Below are positions 8,331-17,178 of a DNA stretch of 64,000 nucleotides, piece after piece. The translations under genes were made by a program, and so were the position numbers. The DNA is taken from contig CAWGSQ010000012.1 of assembly GCA_963825345.1 (NCBI GenBank), positions 62,001 to 126,000 on the forward strand. Direction: 5' to 3'. The notes beneath the pieces were generated by a model. That model was not told the origin of the DNA. It did no database searches and saw nothing but the letters and a program-made list of their open reading frames with translations. The stretch's first letter is position 1. Each line of letters starts with the position of its first letter. Source of the DNA: JACVRW01 sp963825345. GTDB taxonomy: Bacteria > Actinomycetota > Thermoleophilia > Solirubrobacterales > Thermoleophilaceae.

Positions 8331-8989
8331 CCGTCCGCGTCGACCCGCTGCGTGGCGCCGTAGTTGCGCGAGAGCGCGGCGGCCACCACGGCCTCGCGCT
8401 CCTCGTGACCCAGCACGCGCGGCTCGCCGATCGCGGCGGCGCGCCAGTAGACCGTGCAGGCCCACTCCAGGAGCAGCGACAGCTCGAGCGCCTTGTCCAG
8501 GTCCTGGGCGTGGACGATCGCGCCGTGGTTCGCCATCAGCGCCGCGCTGCTGCCCTCGAGGGCATCGAGCACGGAGCTCGCCAGCTCGGGCGTGCCGAAG
8601 GTCTCGTACGGGGCCACCGGCACCGTCCCTCCGAGCAGGAGCATCTGGTAGTGGACGCAGGGCAGCTCGTCCTCGAGCACGCACGAAAGCGCGGTCGCCA
8701 TCGGCGCATGCGTGTGCACGACCGCGCCGGCGTCGTAGCGGCGGTAGACGCCCAGATGAAGGTCGAGCTCGGAGGTGGGCGCGAGATCGCCGTCGACCTG
8801 CTGGCCGTCGAGGTCCACCACGCTCACCTGCTCGGGCTCGAGCTCCGCGAGCACCGCGCCGGTGGGCGTGATCGCCACCTCGTCGCCGCTGCGGGCGCTC
8901 ACGTTGCCGGCGGTCCCCAGCACCAGCCCCTCCGCGGCAAGCCGGCGGCTCACAGCCGCGACCTGCTCTCGAACTGCGTCAAGCGTCAC
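8327..8989 (-). CDS. class II aldolase/adducin family protein (fuculose-phosphate aldolase-like)
   Basis: 220 residues, usual for L-fuculose-1-phosphate/L-ribulose-5-phosphate type aldolases and epimerases. Visible motifs: GTAGNVSARSGD (phosphate-binding loop), TSELDLH with the catalytic glutamate, the zinc ligands HTHAP, and a third histidine in MANHGAIVHA. The start GTG at 8989 gives the family length; longer in-frame extensions run antisense to the oppositely oriented oxidase gene and look non-coding. It is translationally coupled to the PfkB kinase and divergent from the amine-oxidase gene with a 27-base gap, so promoters of the two directions must overlap or lie inside the genes. Confidence 0.87.
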   Translation of the reverse strand: MTLDAVREQVAAVSRRLAAEGLVLGTAGNVSARSGDEVAITPTGAVLAELEPEQVSVVDLDGQQVDGDLAPTSELDLHLGVYRRYDAGAVVHTHAPMATALSCVLEDELPCVHYQMLLLGGTVPVAPYETFGTPELASSVLDALEGSSAALMANHGAIVHAQDLDKALELSLLLEWACTVYWRAAAIGEPRVLGHEEREAVVAAALSRNYGATQRVDADG

Positions 8990-9016
8990 CGGCCGGATGG
9001 TAACTTCGCCCGCGCT

Positions 9017-10516
9017 GTGAACGACGGGGTCCTCAGCCGGCGCGAGTTGCTCGAAGCGAGCGCGCTCGCGGGAGCGGGCGCGCTGGCGGCAGGCGTGCCC
9101 GAGGCCGAGGCTGCCAGGCGCCGGCGCCGCAGGCCCGTGTTGCGGCGTGCCGACGTGGTGGTGATCGGCGCCGGCTTCGCGGGCCTCACCGCCGCGCGCG
9201 AGCTCGCAAAGGACGACCGCTCGGTGTACGTGCTCGAGGCCCGCAACCGCGTCGGCGGGCGCGTGCGGAACAGGTCCATCGGCGGCGGCGAGGAGACGGA
9301 GACCGGCGGCACGTTCGCGGGTCCCACCCAGAACCACATCCTGGACCTGGCCGCCGAGCTCGGAGTGGACACGTTTCCCACCTTCAACGAGGGCGAGAAC
9401 GTCTACTTCGCCGACGGCACGCGGATGACCTACAGCGACTCCGGGCCGACCGGCACCGCCCCGCCGGACCCGTCGATCATTCCCGACCTCGCCACGGTCG
9501 TGGCCCGGCTCGACGAGATGTCGAAGCAGGTGCCGATCGACGCGCCGTGGGAGGCGGCCTCCGCCGGCGACTGGGACCGCCAGACGCTCGAGCAGTGGAT
9601 CAACGAGAACAGCGCGAGCCCACGCTTCAAGCGGCTCGTGCCCGCGGCCACGCGGCCGATCTTCGGCGCGGAGCCGCGCGAGATCTCCCTGCTGTTCACT
9701 CTCTTCTACATCGCCGCGTCCGGCGACGAGCGCAACGTCGGGACCTTCGAGCGCAACTTCAACACGCGCGACGGTGCGCAGATGTTCCGCTTCGAGGGCG
9801 GCTCGCAGGTGCTCTGCGATCGGCTCGCCCACCGGCTGGGACCGCGGGTGAAGCTGCGCACCCCGGTGAGCAGGATCGTGGTGGGCAAGGGAGGCGTGCG
9901 GGTGGAGTCGCGCCGTTACGTGATCACGGCCAAGCGCGTGATCGTGGCCGTGCCTCCGGTGCTAGCGGGCCGGATCCACTACAGCCCCGGGCTGCCCGCG
10001 AGCCGCGTGCAGCTCACGCGCGTGATGCCGCAGGGCACCCTGCTCAAGGTCACCGCCGTCTACGACCGGCCGTTCTGGCGCGAGGCAGGCCTCAATGGCA
10101 CGGCGGTGTCGCTGAACGGCCCGGTGAACGCGACCTTCGACGACTCACCGCCCGACGGCTCACCGGGCGTGCTGTTCGGCTTCGTCGGCGGTGACGAGGG
10201 GCGCAACTTCCGCGGGCTCTCGAAGGCGGACCGGCGCGCCGCGGTCCTGAAGAACTTCTCCGACTATTTCGGCGAGGCCGCCCTGCGCCCCACGGCCTAC
10301 TTCGAGACCGACTGGCCCGGCGCCAAGTGGTCGCGCGGCGGTCCGGTCGGCATCGCCGGGCCGGGCGTGCTGCTGGACCACGGTCCGGCGATCCGCGAGC
10401 CGGTGGGGCGCATCCACTGGGCCGGCACCGAGACCTCGAACTACTGGAACGGCTACATGGATGGGGCGATCCGCTCGGGCAAGCGCGCCGCGCGCGAGGT
10501 GATCGACCGGCTGTGA
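9017..10516 (+). CDS. Tat-exported flavin monoamine oxidase-like protein
   Basis: About 499 residues. The N-terminus carries a twin-arginine signal, LSRRELLEASALAGAGALAAG, followed by an arginine-rich stretch and the FAD dinucleotide-binding motif VVVIGAGFAGLTAARELA, then NRVGGRVR. The C-terminus has the flavin-contacting segment GRIHWAGTETSNYWNGYMDGAI typical of MAO/polyamine oxidases. It probably oxidises an amine in the extracytoplasmic space; substrate unknown. The GTG at 9017 is chosen because it places the Tat motif at the N-terminus. The downstream propeller gene overlaps by GTGA and is likely co-translated. Confidence 0.9.
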   Translation: MNDGVLSRRELLEASALAGAGALAAGVPEAEAARRRRRRPVLRRADVVVIGAGFAGLTAARELAKDDRSVYVLEARNRVGGRVRNRSIGGGEETETGGTFAGPTQNHILDLAAELGVDTFPTFNEGENVYFADGTRMTYSDSGPTGTAPPDPSIIPDLATVVARLDEMSKQVPIDAPWEAASAGDWDRQTLEQWINENSASPRFKRLVPAATRPIFGAEPREISLLFTLFYIAASGDERNVGTFERNFNTRDGAQMFRFEGGSQVLCDRLAHRLGPRVKLRTPVSRIVVGKGGVRVESRRYVITAKRVIVAVPPVLAGRIHYSPGLPASRVQLTRVMPQGTLLKVTAVYDRPFWREAGLNGTAVSLNGPVNATFDDSPPDGSPGVLFGFVGGDEGRNFRGLSKADRRAAVLKNFSDYFGEAALRPTAYFETDWPGAKWSRGGPVGIAGPGVLLDHGPAIREPVGRIHWAGTETSNYWNGYMDGAIRSGKRAAREVIDRL

Positions 10517-11907
10517 GGCGGGCGGCGCTCATAGCGCTCGCGCTGCTTGCCTGCCTGCTCGCGGCGGCGCCGACGGCCGGCGCGCAGCGAGCGCGCTTTG
10601 ACACGCGGGTGCTGGCGAAGATCCCGCCGCCCGGCTTCCCAGCCATGGCCTACGTTCACCCCAACGGGCGCGTCTACGTGGGCACGTTCGTGAACCCGAG
10701 CGGGGACAGCTCGCGCTCGCGCGTGCTCGAGTACGAAGCAGCCGGCACGCTGCTGCGCTCGTGGACGGTCCCGGGGCAGGACCTGGCGAAGGACCACGGC
10801 GTGCAGGTGGCCACCAGTGACTCGGAGGGACGGCTCGTGCTGCTCGACCGCTCGCCCGCGCGGGCGCTGCTGCTCGACCGGGCGACCGGGAAGTTCGTCC
10901 AGTACGCCAGCTTCGCGAACCTGGCTCCCTGCCTCCCGCTCCAGGCGCCCACCAACTGCTCGCAGACGCTCGAGGACCGCGAGCCGATGGCGAACTACGC
11001 CGTCTGGGGGCCCGACGGCAGCCTCTACGTGAGCGATTTCCTCCAGGCAGTGGTCTGGCGCGTGCCGCCAGGCGGCGGGGAGGCCGCTGTCTGGCTGTCC
11101 GACCGCCGCCTCGACGGCGGGGAGTTCGGTACCACTGGATTGGCCCTCGCCGCCGACCGCCGGACGCTGCTGGTCGGCCAGGGCAGCTCGGCCGGGCTGG
11201 GCGAGCCCAACCCCACCACCGGCAAGATCTACGCAACGGAGATCCAGCCGGACGGCTCGCCCGGGGCGATGCGCCTGCTGTGGGAGAGCGGGCCAGCCGA
11301 TCTGCCCGACGGCTTCACGATCGCGCAGTCGGGCAAGCTGTACGTGCCGCTGGCCGGTGGTGCGAATCAGATCGCCGTCGTGGGGCCCGACGGCCAGGAG
11401 CTCGAGCGCTTCCCGAGCTCCGCCGGGGACGGGAACAACGGCTCGCCGGTGCCGTTCGACACTCCCTCGAGCGCCCGCTTCCTCGGTACGCGGCTGATCG
11501 TCGCCAACCAGAGCTTCACCGGCAACCGGGACAACCAGGCGGTGCTCGACGTGGAGACGGGCGAGACCGGCCTGCCCGAGCTGATCCCCGGCCTCGACCT
11601 GACGCCGCCGAGGCTCTCGCGCGTGTCGCTATCGCGCAAGCGCGTCCATGCCGGCAGGCGCGGCCGTGAGCGCGTGCGCTTCCGCGTGAACGAGCGCTCC
11701 AGCGTCACCTTCCGGGTGGAGCGGCGCGCGGGCGGCCGCTGGAGCATCGCGAAGAGCTTCACGCGCAGGCGAAACGCCGGCCCTGGCTCGCTGACCTTCA
11801 AGACCCGCGGCCTGCGTGCCGGGCGCTTCCGGGTGGTGGTGCGCGCCCAGGACGGCGCGCGCAACCGCTCTGGGCGCGCCATTCGCCGCTTTCGCGTCGT
11901 GCACTAG
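10513..11907 (+). CDS. secreted NHL/SMP-30-like beta-propeller protein with C-terminal Ig-like domain
   Basis: 464 residues beginning with a signal peptide (RRAALIALALLACLLAAAPTAGAQ). The middle shows propeller-type repeats such as AYVHPNGRVYVGTF, SDSEGRLVLLDRS, WGPDGSLYVSDFLQAVVWRVP and TIAQSGKLYVPLAGGANQIAVVG. The final ~90 residues, rich in Arg/Ser (VHAGRRGRERVRFRVNERSSVTFRVE), look like an Ig-like domain of the kind repeated in exported proteins of this group. The GTG overlaps the oxidase stop. Lactonase or binding function is possible, but no catalytic residues can be assigned with confidence. Confidence 0.78.
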   Translation: MRRAALIALALLACLLAAAPTAGAQRARFDTRVLAKIPPPGFPAMAYVHPNGRVYVGTFVNPSGDSSRSRVLEYEAAGTLLRSWTVPGQDLAKDHGVQVATSDSEGRLVLLDRSPARALLLDRATGKFVQYASFANLAPCLPLQAPTNCSQTLEDREPMANYAVWGPDGSLYVSDFLQAVVWRVPPGGGEAAVWLSDRRLDGGEFGTTGLALAADRRTLLVGQGSSAGLGEPNPTTGKIYATEIQPDGSPGAMRLLWESGPADLPDGFTIAQSGKLYVPLAGGANQIAVVGPDGQELERFPSSAGDGNNGSPVPFDTPSSARFLGTRLIVANQSFTGNRDNQAVLDVETGETGLPELIPGLDLTPPRLSRVSLSRKRVHAGRRGRERVRFRVNERSSVTFRVERRAGGRWSIAKSFTRRRNAGPGSLTFKTRGLRAGRFRVVVRAQDGARNRSGRAIRRFRVVH

Positions 11908-11954
11908 GTCCACGCTGAGCCGCGCGGCTCATGCTTTTCGGCTTGCTGCCGATT

Positions 11955-12065
11955 CAGGTGGGAACCCACCAGAGCAGACCTATTCGACTCAGGCACCCCC
12001 GTCGCGAGGCGGGTCCGCAGAGCCACGGGACTCCACCGGAGTTCGCCGCCGCTACCGAGGCCTAC
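11955..12065 (+). promoter_or_regulatory. candidate structured leader resembling a c-di-GMP-I (GEMM) riboswitch
   Basis: The ~245-base gap before the DUF3494 gene contains three blocks in the order of the GEMM-I aptamer: GCAGACC near 11974, GTCCGCAGAGCCACGGG near 12013-12029, and GCTACCGAGGC near 12051. They compare with GGCAAACC, GACGCAAAGCCACGGG and GGUUACCGAUGG. A stem CACCCCCGTC/GGCGGG-like pairing separates the first two blocks. A second hairpin (GGTCC...GGACC near 12093-12113) lies before the AAAAGGGAGG ribosome site. The match is imperfect in key As, so this is a hypothesis from inspection only. Confidence 0.4.
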
Positions 12066-12152
12066 TTCCACGCCGATCGCCCATGAATCCGCGGTCCGCG
12101 GAAGCAAAGGACCCGTTGTACCGGTCTGCTCGCCCATAAAAGGGAGGACGTC

Positions 12153-13297
12153 ATGTCCAACCCCACCCATCGCAGCCGCGTGGGGCGTGTCGGCATCGCC
12201 CTCGCCATCAGCCTCGCGTTCGTCGCCGTTCCGTCTGTCGCGCAGGCCGCCCCCGTCAATCTTGGGACCGTCAGTCCATTCGTGGTCCTCGGCGGCTCCA
12301 CCGTCACGAACACGGGTCCCTCCGTGCTCAACGGCGATCTCGGGGTCGCCCCCGGCACGGCACTCGTCGGCTTCGGCCTTCCCGCCGTGGTCAACGGAGC
12401 CACGCACGCCAACGACGGCGTCGCTCAGAACGCCAAGTCCGACCTCACCACCGCCTACGACGTCGCTGCCGGGCAGCCGGTTGCTCCCGCCAACGATCTG
12501 ACGGGCACGGACCTCGGCAACAGGGTCGCTCAATGCAGGGGCGTACCGCTACACCTCGTCCGCCCAGCTCACCGGCGCACTCACGCTCGACGCCCAGGGC
12601 GACCCGAACGCACAGTTCGTCTTCGAGATCGCATCCTCGCTGACCACCGCATCGGCCAGCTCGGTTGTGCTCGTCAACGGGGCATCCCCGTGCAACGTCT
12701 ACTGGCAGGTCGGAAGCTCGGCCACGCTCGGCACCACCACGGCGTTCCAGGGCAACCTGATGGCGCTCACGAGCATCTCGCTGAACAACGGCGCGACCGT
12801 GATCGGACGGCTGCTCGCCCGCAACGGCCAGATCAGCCTGATCAACAACGTTCTCAACGCCTCCGGCTGCGGCGCCGGATCCGGCGGTGGCTCGGGTGAC
12901 GGCGGCTCAGGAGACGGTGGTTCCGGAAACGGCAGCCCCGGCTCGAGGCCGACAACACGCAACGGCACCGCGACCCTGCGGAGTGGGCCAAACAGCGGCC
13001 CCAATGGCGGGCCCAACAGCGGGCCCAATGGTCGCTGCACCGACGGCTTCACCGCCACGGTGCGAGGCCGCATGATCGCCCGGGTCGTCTTCCGCATGGA
13101 CGGCAGGCGCATCGCCAACCGCGCGCACTCGCCGTTCAAGGTGCTCGTCAAGGCCGCTGGAGCCGGCAGGCACATCATCAAGGCGCGTGTGTCCTTCACG
13201 GACCGCACCCGTGCCAGGACGCTGTCCGTTCCGCTACCGCGCCTGCGCCGCGCAGGTTCGCCAGCCGCGCCGCGGTCCGGCCCGGTTGACAGGTTGA
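12153..13297 (+). pseudogene. secreted DUF3494 (ice-binding-like) protein, broken by two single-base frame shifts
   Basis: Signal peptide (RVGIALAISLAFVAVPSVAQA) then a DUF3494 domain: LGTVSPFVVLGGSTVTNTGP, GDLGVAPGTALVGF, and later LTLDAQGDPNAQFVFEIAS, LVNGASPCNVYWQVGSSATL and FQGNLMALTSISLNNGA, a family that includes ice-binding adhesins. A Gly/Ser/Asp linker and GPN-rich repeats precede a C-terminal Ig-like region (GFTATVRGRMIARVVFRMDGRRI). The frame changes near 12528 (an extra G in GTCGCTC) and again near 13228 (CTGTCC-G-TTCCGC); the third frame gives FRYRACAAQVRQPRRGPARL, LTG and a TGA at 13295, a plausible natural end. RBS AAAAGGGAGG precedes ATG 12153. Two breaks may mean decay or assembly errors. 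Confidence 0.8.
12877..13035 (+). repeat. in-gene low-complexity repeats (GSGDGGSGDGGSGNG and SGPNGGPNSGPNG linkers)
   Basis: Short tandem repeats inside the DUF3494 gene. The first block (about 12877-12945) encodes a Gly/Ser/Asp linker from repeated GGCGGCTCNGG-type units; the second (about 12985-13032) encodes alternating SGPN/GGPN units from repeats of GGGCCCAA-like sequence. They look like a flexible linker between the DUF3494 domain and the C-terminal Ig-like domain, and are natural sites for slippage in replication or assembly. Confidence 0.7.
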
Positions 13298-13998
13298 CCC
13301 AACCCGCCCGCACCGCGTTCGCAGCGCTGCTGGCGATTGGCTTCGTGTGCATCCCCGTCGCACCGGCGCACGCCGGTGCCTCGGGGGTGCCCATGAGCCA
13401 GCCGCTCGTGGTGCTGCTGCACGATCACATCGCACGCACCTCGCCGAACCTGCACGCACGCAAGCTCGAAGCGGTCGATTCTCTGCGGCCGCTCACCCGT
13501 GTGCGAACCGTGCTCCCCGTGCTCGAGCGTGCCGCCGGCAAGCCCTGGGTACGGGTCCGGCTCCCCGGACGCCCGAACGGACACACCGGCTGGATCCGCA
13601 CCTGGCAGACGAGGCGCGCGTCCACGGAGTGGCACATCCGGATCGACGTCTCGCGTCGCCGGGTGATGGTGTACCGCAACGGTCGTGTCGCGCGCCGCTT
13701 CAGCGCGGTGGTGGGCAACCCCTGGACACCCACTCCCACCGGTCATTTCTTCGTTGAGGAGCCTGTCGCGATCGACTGGAGCCACGGCGGTCCGTACGCG
13801 CTGGCCACCAGCGCGCGCTCGAACGTCCTTCAGGAATTCGAGGGAGGCCCGGGCCAGATCGGACTCCACGGCACCAGTGGCCTCTCCGGCGCGCTCGGTA
13901 CCGCGGCCTCCCACGGCTGCATCCGGGTGAGCACAACGGCCATCACCTGGCTGGCGGAACGCATCGGCAACGGCGTCCCGCTGAACATCAAGCGCTAG
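13294..13998 (+). CDS. secreted L,D-transpeptidase (YkuD domain)
   Basis: About 234 residues: a signal peptide (ARTAFAALLAIGFVCIPVAPAHA), an SH3-like segment with WVRVRLPGRPNGHTGWI, then a YkuD domain starting WHIRIDVSRRRVMVYRNG and ending in the catalytic motif IGLHGTSG...SHGCIRVS (His and Cys visible). It cross-links peptidoglycan 3-3 or attaches proteins to it, outside the membrane. The reading frame is open back into the DUF3494 gene without a stop, but TTG 13294 overlaps the reconstructed DUF3494 stop (TTGA) and puts the signal peptide at the N-terminus, so two genes are more likely than a fusion. The start codon is the uncertain part. Confidence 0.82.
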   Translation: MTQPARTAFAALLAIGFVCIPVAPAHAGASGVPMSQPLVVLLHDHIARTSPNLHARKLEAVDSLRPLTRVRTVLPVLERAAGKPWVRVRLPGRPNGHTGWIRTWQTRRASTEWHIRIDVSRRRVMVYRNGRVARRFSAVVGNPWTPTPTGHFFVEEPVAIDWSHGGPYALATSARSNVLQEFEGGPGQIGLHGTSGLSGALGTAASHGCIRVSTTAITWLAERIGNGVPLNIKR

Positions 13999-14329
13999 GC
14001 ACCTCATCGAGCGACACCACGCGGTCGTAGTTGAGCCGCATGAGCTCGATCACGTCGTCCACGTCCGCCTCGTTCTCGATCTGGCGAGCAGCCATCTTGG
14101 TCGAGTGCCGGTTCACGGGGTGGGGGCCCACGCGACCCTGCTCGCGCAGCTCGGCACCGACGTCTCTCGGGAATCCGAAGTGCGCGGCGTGGTCGCCGTG
14201 TAGGTGGCCGATCTCGTGGCTTCCGACTCGGAATCCGAACTCGCCGCGGCTACCAGGGCCGGCCTCGACCCCGGGCCATGAGGTGACCTCGGCGGTGATG
14301 CGCTCGCTTGGTGTCTGTGTTCTAGTCAT
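13988..14329 (-). CDS. DUF5519 / luciferase-domain family small protein
   Basis: 113 residues from ATG 14329. Conserved-looking core FGFRVGSHEIGHLHGDHAAHFGFPRDVGAELR followed by GPHPV and a C-terminal DVDDVIELMRLNYDRV, as in the small proteins annotated as luciferase family or DUF5519. No biochemical activity is established for these. An in-frame TTG at 14350 overlaps the stop of the upstream regulator gene (TTGA) and would add seven residues, so the start is uncertain. The 3' end overlaps the transpeptidase gene by 11 bases in convergent orientation. Confidence 0.72.
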   Translation of the reverse strand: MTRTQTPSERITAEVTSWPGVEAGPGSRGEFGFRVGSHEIGHLHGDHAAHFGFPRDVGAELREQGRVGPHPVNRHSTKMAARQIENEADVDDVIELMRLNYDRVVSLDEVPSA

Positions 14330-14346
14330 GTCCGCACCGTACAACC

Positions 14347-17103
14347 TCAAGTGCGCTTGAAGTCAAGGCCCGGCTCGGGTTGCCCACCGAGCCGGCGGGT
14401 CATCTCGGTGCGGGAGCGGACCCCGAGCTTGCGATAGGCCATACGCAAGTGGTGCTCCACGGTGCGCGGCGACATGTGCAGCGCGGCGGCGGCCTCACGG
14501 TTGGTGGCGCCGCCGGCCACAAGCGTGCAGACATCCTGCTCGCGGGCCGTGAGCACCCCTTCGCTTGGCGAGCCCTCGCCGCGCCGCGCGCCTGCAGCGC
14601 GCAGCTCCTGCTCCGCGCGCGCCGCCCACTGCTCGGCGCCCAGGGCGGCGAAGGTGGCGTGCGCGCCGGCCAGCTGCGGGCGGGCGTCGGTGCGCCTGCG
14701 GGCGCGTCGCAGGCGCTCGCCCGCGCACAGCTGCGTGCGGGCGAGCTCGAACGGCTGCGCCAGGCGCCCGTGCGCGGCCAGCGCCGCAGCGATGTGCTCG
14801 TCGAGCCGGTCGTCGCCCTCCACGAGCAGGCGGCAGCGCGAGGTGGCGGCCGCCGCCCAAGTTCCGCCGGTCGCGGCCGCGCCGGCCGCCAGCTCGTCGG
14901 TCAGCGCCGCGGCGTCGTCCGGGCGACCCGCGCGCACGTAGGCCTCGACGAGATCCGCCTCCGTGTACAGGAACGATGGATCGCGTGAGCCGAACCGCCG
15001 CGTGTGTCCGCGTGCGCTCTCGAGGTGGGCCACGGCCGTCGCGGCGTCCCCGGCGCCGAGCGCGAGGAAACCGAGCGCCTGCTCGGCACAGGCGAGCGTC
15101 GAGGTCAGGTCCAGGCGCAGCGCGATCGCACGCGCATGCTCGGCATGCCGGATGCACGCCTCCGCATCTCCGCGGTTCGCGGCAACGAACGCGGCCGTGG
15201 TCAGCGTCACCGAGTGGAGGAAGCTGCCGACGGCGTCCTCGCCGAGCCCGACCGCCTCGTCCGAGAGCCGCGCGGCTTCGCCGAACGAGCCGCGGCGAAG
15301 GTGCAGGCTCGCCGCGACCGTGAGCGGGAACGCGATCGCGACGACCGCGCCGCGCTCGCGGCAGGTGTCGATCAGCCACACGAGCAGCCGCTCGGCGTCC
15401 TCGTAGTCCTCCATCCATACGTGGACGAGCGCCGCGACCGCGAGGATCTCGTGGCCCGGGCCGGTGGGGTCGAGCGCCCACAGCGCCGAGTGGCGTTCTC
15501 GCAGCAGTGTTCGCGCGCGCCCGTGCTCGCCCAGGGTCGCCAGTGCCGACGCATGCAGAACCGCCGGCACGAGCTCGGCTTCCGGGGGTGCGAGCGTGAG
15601 GGCGCGCTCGGCCAGCGCCGCGAGGCGGTCCATCGACCCGTGCGCCACGAGCGCCACCCCGGCCTGCGTCAGCAGGCCTGCGGCGCGTGCGCGATCGTGT
15701 TGGACCACCCGCTCGGCCTCGGCCTCGAGCAGCGCGAACGCCGCCATCGGGCTTCCACCCTGCTGAATCGCCATGCCGCGCATCAGCTGCACATCGGCCC
15801 GCAGTGCAGGCTCCGCCGCATCGGCCAGGACGGGGTCGAGCAGCGCCGTCGCCCGGGCGGGGCTGCCGGCTGTGATCGCCATCGCCGCCGCGGCGACGGT
15901 GCGCCCGATGGCGCGCTCGCGGTCGGGGCTGAGCTCCGCGGCGCGCGCAAGCGCCGTGGCTGCGGTGGCGGGCGCGCCGCGCTGTGCCGCGTCGTAGCCG
16001 AGAGTCTCGAGCTCGGCGGCCAGCGCCTCGTCGGGCGCCTGGGCGGCCGCGGCGAGATGCCACGCCCGCTGCGGGCCGGTCACGGCTGCCGCGAGCGCGC
16101 GGTGAGCGGCGCGGCGCGCGCTGGGTGCCGCGGCGCGCTCCACCGCGGTGCGGATCATCGGGTGGGCGAACGAGAGGCCGCGCGCGTCGACGGTGATCAT
16201 CCCCGCGTCCTCCGCCGCCGCGAGGACGTCGAGGCCGCCCAGCGCAGCGCGCAGCGGCTCGGTGGCGCCGTCGGCGCTGAGCGCTGCCACGAGAAGCGCA
16301 TCGCGGGTCGCGGACGGCAGCGCGTCCAGCCGACGGGCAAAGGCGATCTCGAGACGTGTGCCGACGGGCAGGGCGGCGGGCAACGGCTGGCGGCCGTCCC
16401 GCTCGTCCGGGCTCAGCTGGGCGGGCGCCTCGATCAGGGCCAGCGGGTTTCCGCCGACCGCGTCGACCAGCGCCTCTGCAACGGCGGGAGACACGCCCGC
16501 TCGGCGCGCGAGTGTCAGCGCGTCCGCCCGGCCGAGCTCGCCGATGGTCAACACCGGGACGCCGGGCCACGGGTCGAACGGCTCGCCCCGCTCCGACCAC
16601 ACCGTGATCGCGCCGATTCCGATGTCCGCCGCGCGGCGGGCTATGAACGCGATCGCCTGGCGCGACGACGGGTCGAGCCACTGCACGTCGTCCACGCGCA
16701 GCAGCAGCGGCTCGTGTTCGGCGGTGGCCGCCAGCAGCGCCACCGCGGCGTGCAGCACCCGCGCACTCTCGGCCACCGTCGGCTGCTCAAGCGCCAGGGC
16801 CTCGCGCAGCTCCCCGCGGGCGATGGACGTGACGGGCGCGTCGTGGGCGAGCAGCGGCTCGAGCACCGAGGCGAGACCGGTCCACGGGAGGGCCACCTCG
16901 CTCTCCGCCGCGGTCACGTCGATCGCGCGCACGCCGGCGGAGCCGGCGGAGCGCATCAGCGCGGTCTTCCCGACACCCGGCGGGCCGACGATCGTGATCG
17001 CTCCCCCGCGCCGCGAGCGGGCTGCGGACGCAAGCTCGTCCAGCCGCTCCAGGGCGTCCGCTCGTCCGAGCAGCGCGGCCCCCTGCCTGTGATCCGTGGC
17101 CAC
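14347..17103 (-). CDS. LuxR-family transcriptional regulator with AAA ATPase domain (LAL type)
   Basis: 918 residues. N-terminal ATPase: Walker A IVGPPGVGKTALM and Walker B LLLRVDDVQWLDPSS, then a long alpha-helical TPR-like region with repeated A/L/R-rich helices, ending in a LuxR/NarL-type helix-turn-helix, LTAREQDVCTLVAGGATNRE and RTVEHHLRMAYRKLGVRSRTE. This is the MalT/LAL architecture, in which ligand binding in the helical region gates ATP-dependent activation. It starts at GTG 17103, divergent from the secreted-protein gene at 17179 with a 75-base gap, and is followed by the small DUF5519 gene. A second LAL regulator lies at 28209-30995. Confidence 0.93.
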   Translation of the reverse strand: MATDHRQGAALLGRADALERLDELASAARSRRGGAITIVGPPGVGKTALMRSAGSAGVRAIDVTAAESEVALPWTGLASVLEPLLAHDAPVTSIARGELREALALEQPTVAESARVLHAAVALLAATAEHEPLLLRVDDVQWLDPSSRQAIAFIARRAADIGIGAITVWSERGEPFDPWPGVPVLTIGELGRADALTLARRAGVSPAVAEALVDAVGGNPLALIEAPAQLSPDERDGRQPLPAALPVGTRLEIAFARRLDALPSATRDALLVAALSADGATEPLRAALGGLDVLAAAEDAGMITVDARGLSFAHPMIRTAVERAAAPSARRAAHRALAAAVTGPQRAWHLAAAAQAPDEALAAELETLGYDAAQRGAPATAATALARAAELSPDRERAIGRTVAAAAMAITAGSPARATALLDPVLADAAEPALRADVQLMRGMAIQQGGSPMAAFALLEAEAERVVQHDRARAAGLLTQAGVALVAHGSMDRLAALAERALTLAPPEAELVPAVLHASALATLGEHGRARTLLRERHSALWALDPTGPGHEILAVAALVHVWMEDYEDAERLLVWLIDTCRERGAVVAIAFPLTVAASLHLRRGSFGEAARLSDEAVGLGEDAVGSFLHSVTLTTAAFVAANRGDAEACIRHAEHARAIALRLDLTSTLACAEQALGFLALGAGDAATAVAHLESARGHTRRFGSRDPSFLYTEADLVEAYVRAGRPDDAAALTDELAAGAAATGGTWAAAATSRCRLLVEGDDRLDEHIAAALAAHGRLAQPFELARTQLCAGERLRRARRRTDARPQLAGAHATFAALGAEQWAARAEQELRAAGARRGEGSPSEGVLTAREQDVCTLVAGGATNREAAAALHMSPRTVEHHLRMAYRKLGVRSRTEMTRRLGGQPEPGLDFKRT

Positions 17104-17178
17104 GTTGCCATGCTACGCGCCGAGGTTCCGTGGTTTCCCTGATGCGGATCGGCGCTCATGCCGCGAACGTGGTGAGCT

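Noticed and set aside
8405..9016. N-terminal extension of the amine oxidase to 8405
   Set aside because: It would be antisense to the class II aldolase and would bury the twin-arginine signal inside the protein.
12667..13998. DUF3494-L,D-transpeptidase fusion protein
   Set aside because: A signal peptide at the junction and a plausible natural stop in the neighbouring frame suggest two genes and an indel.
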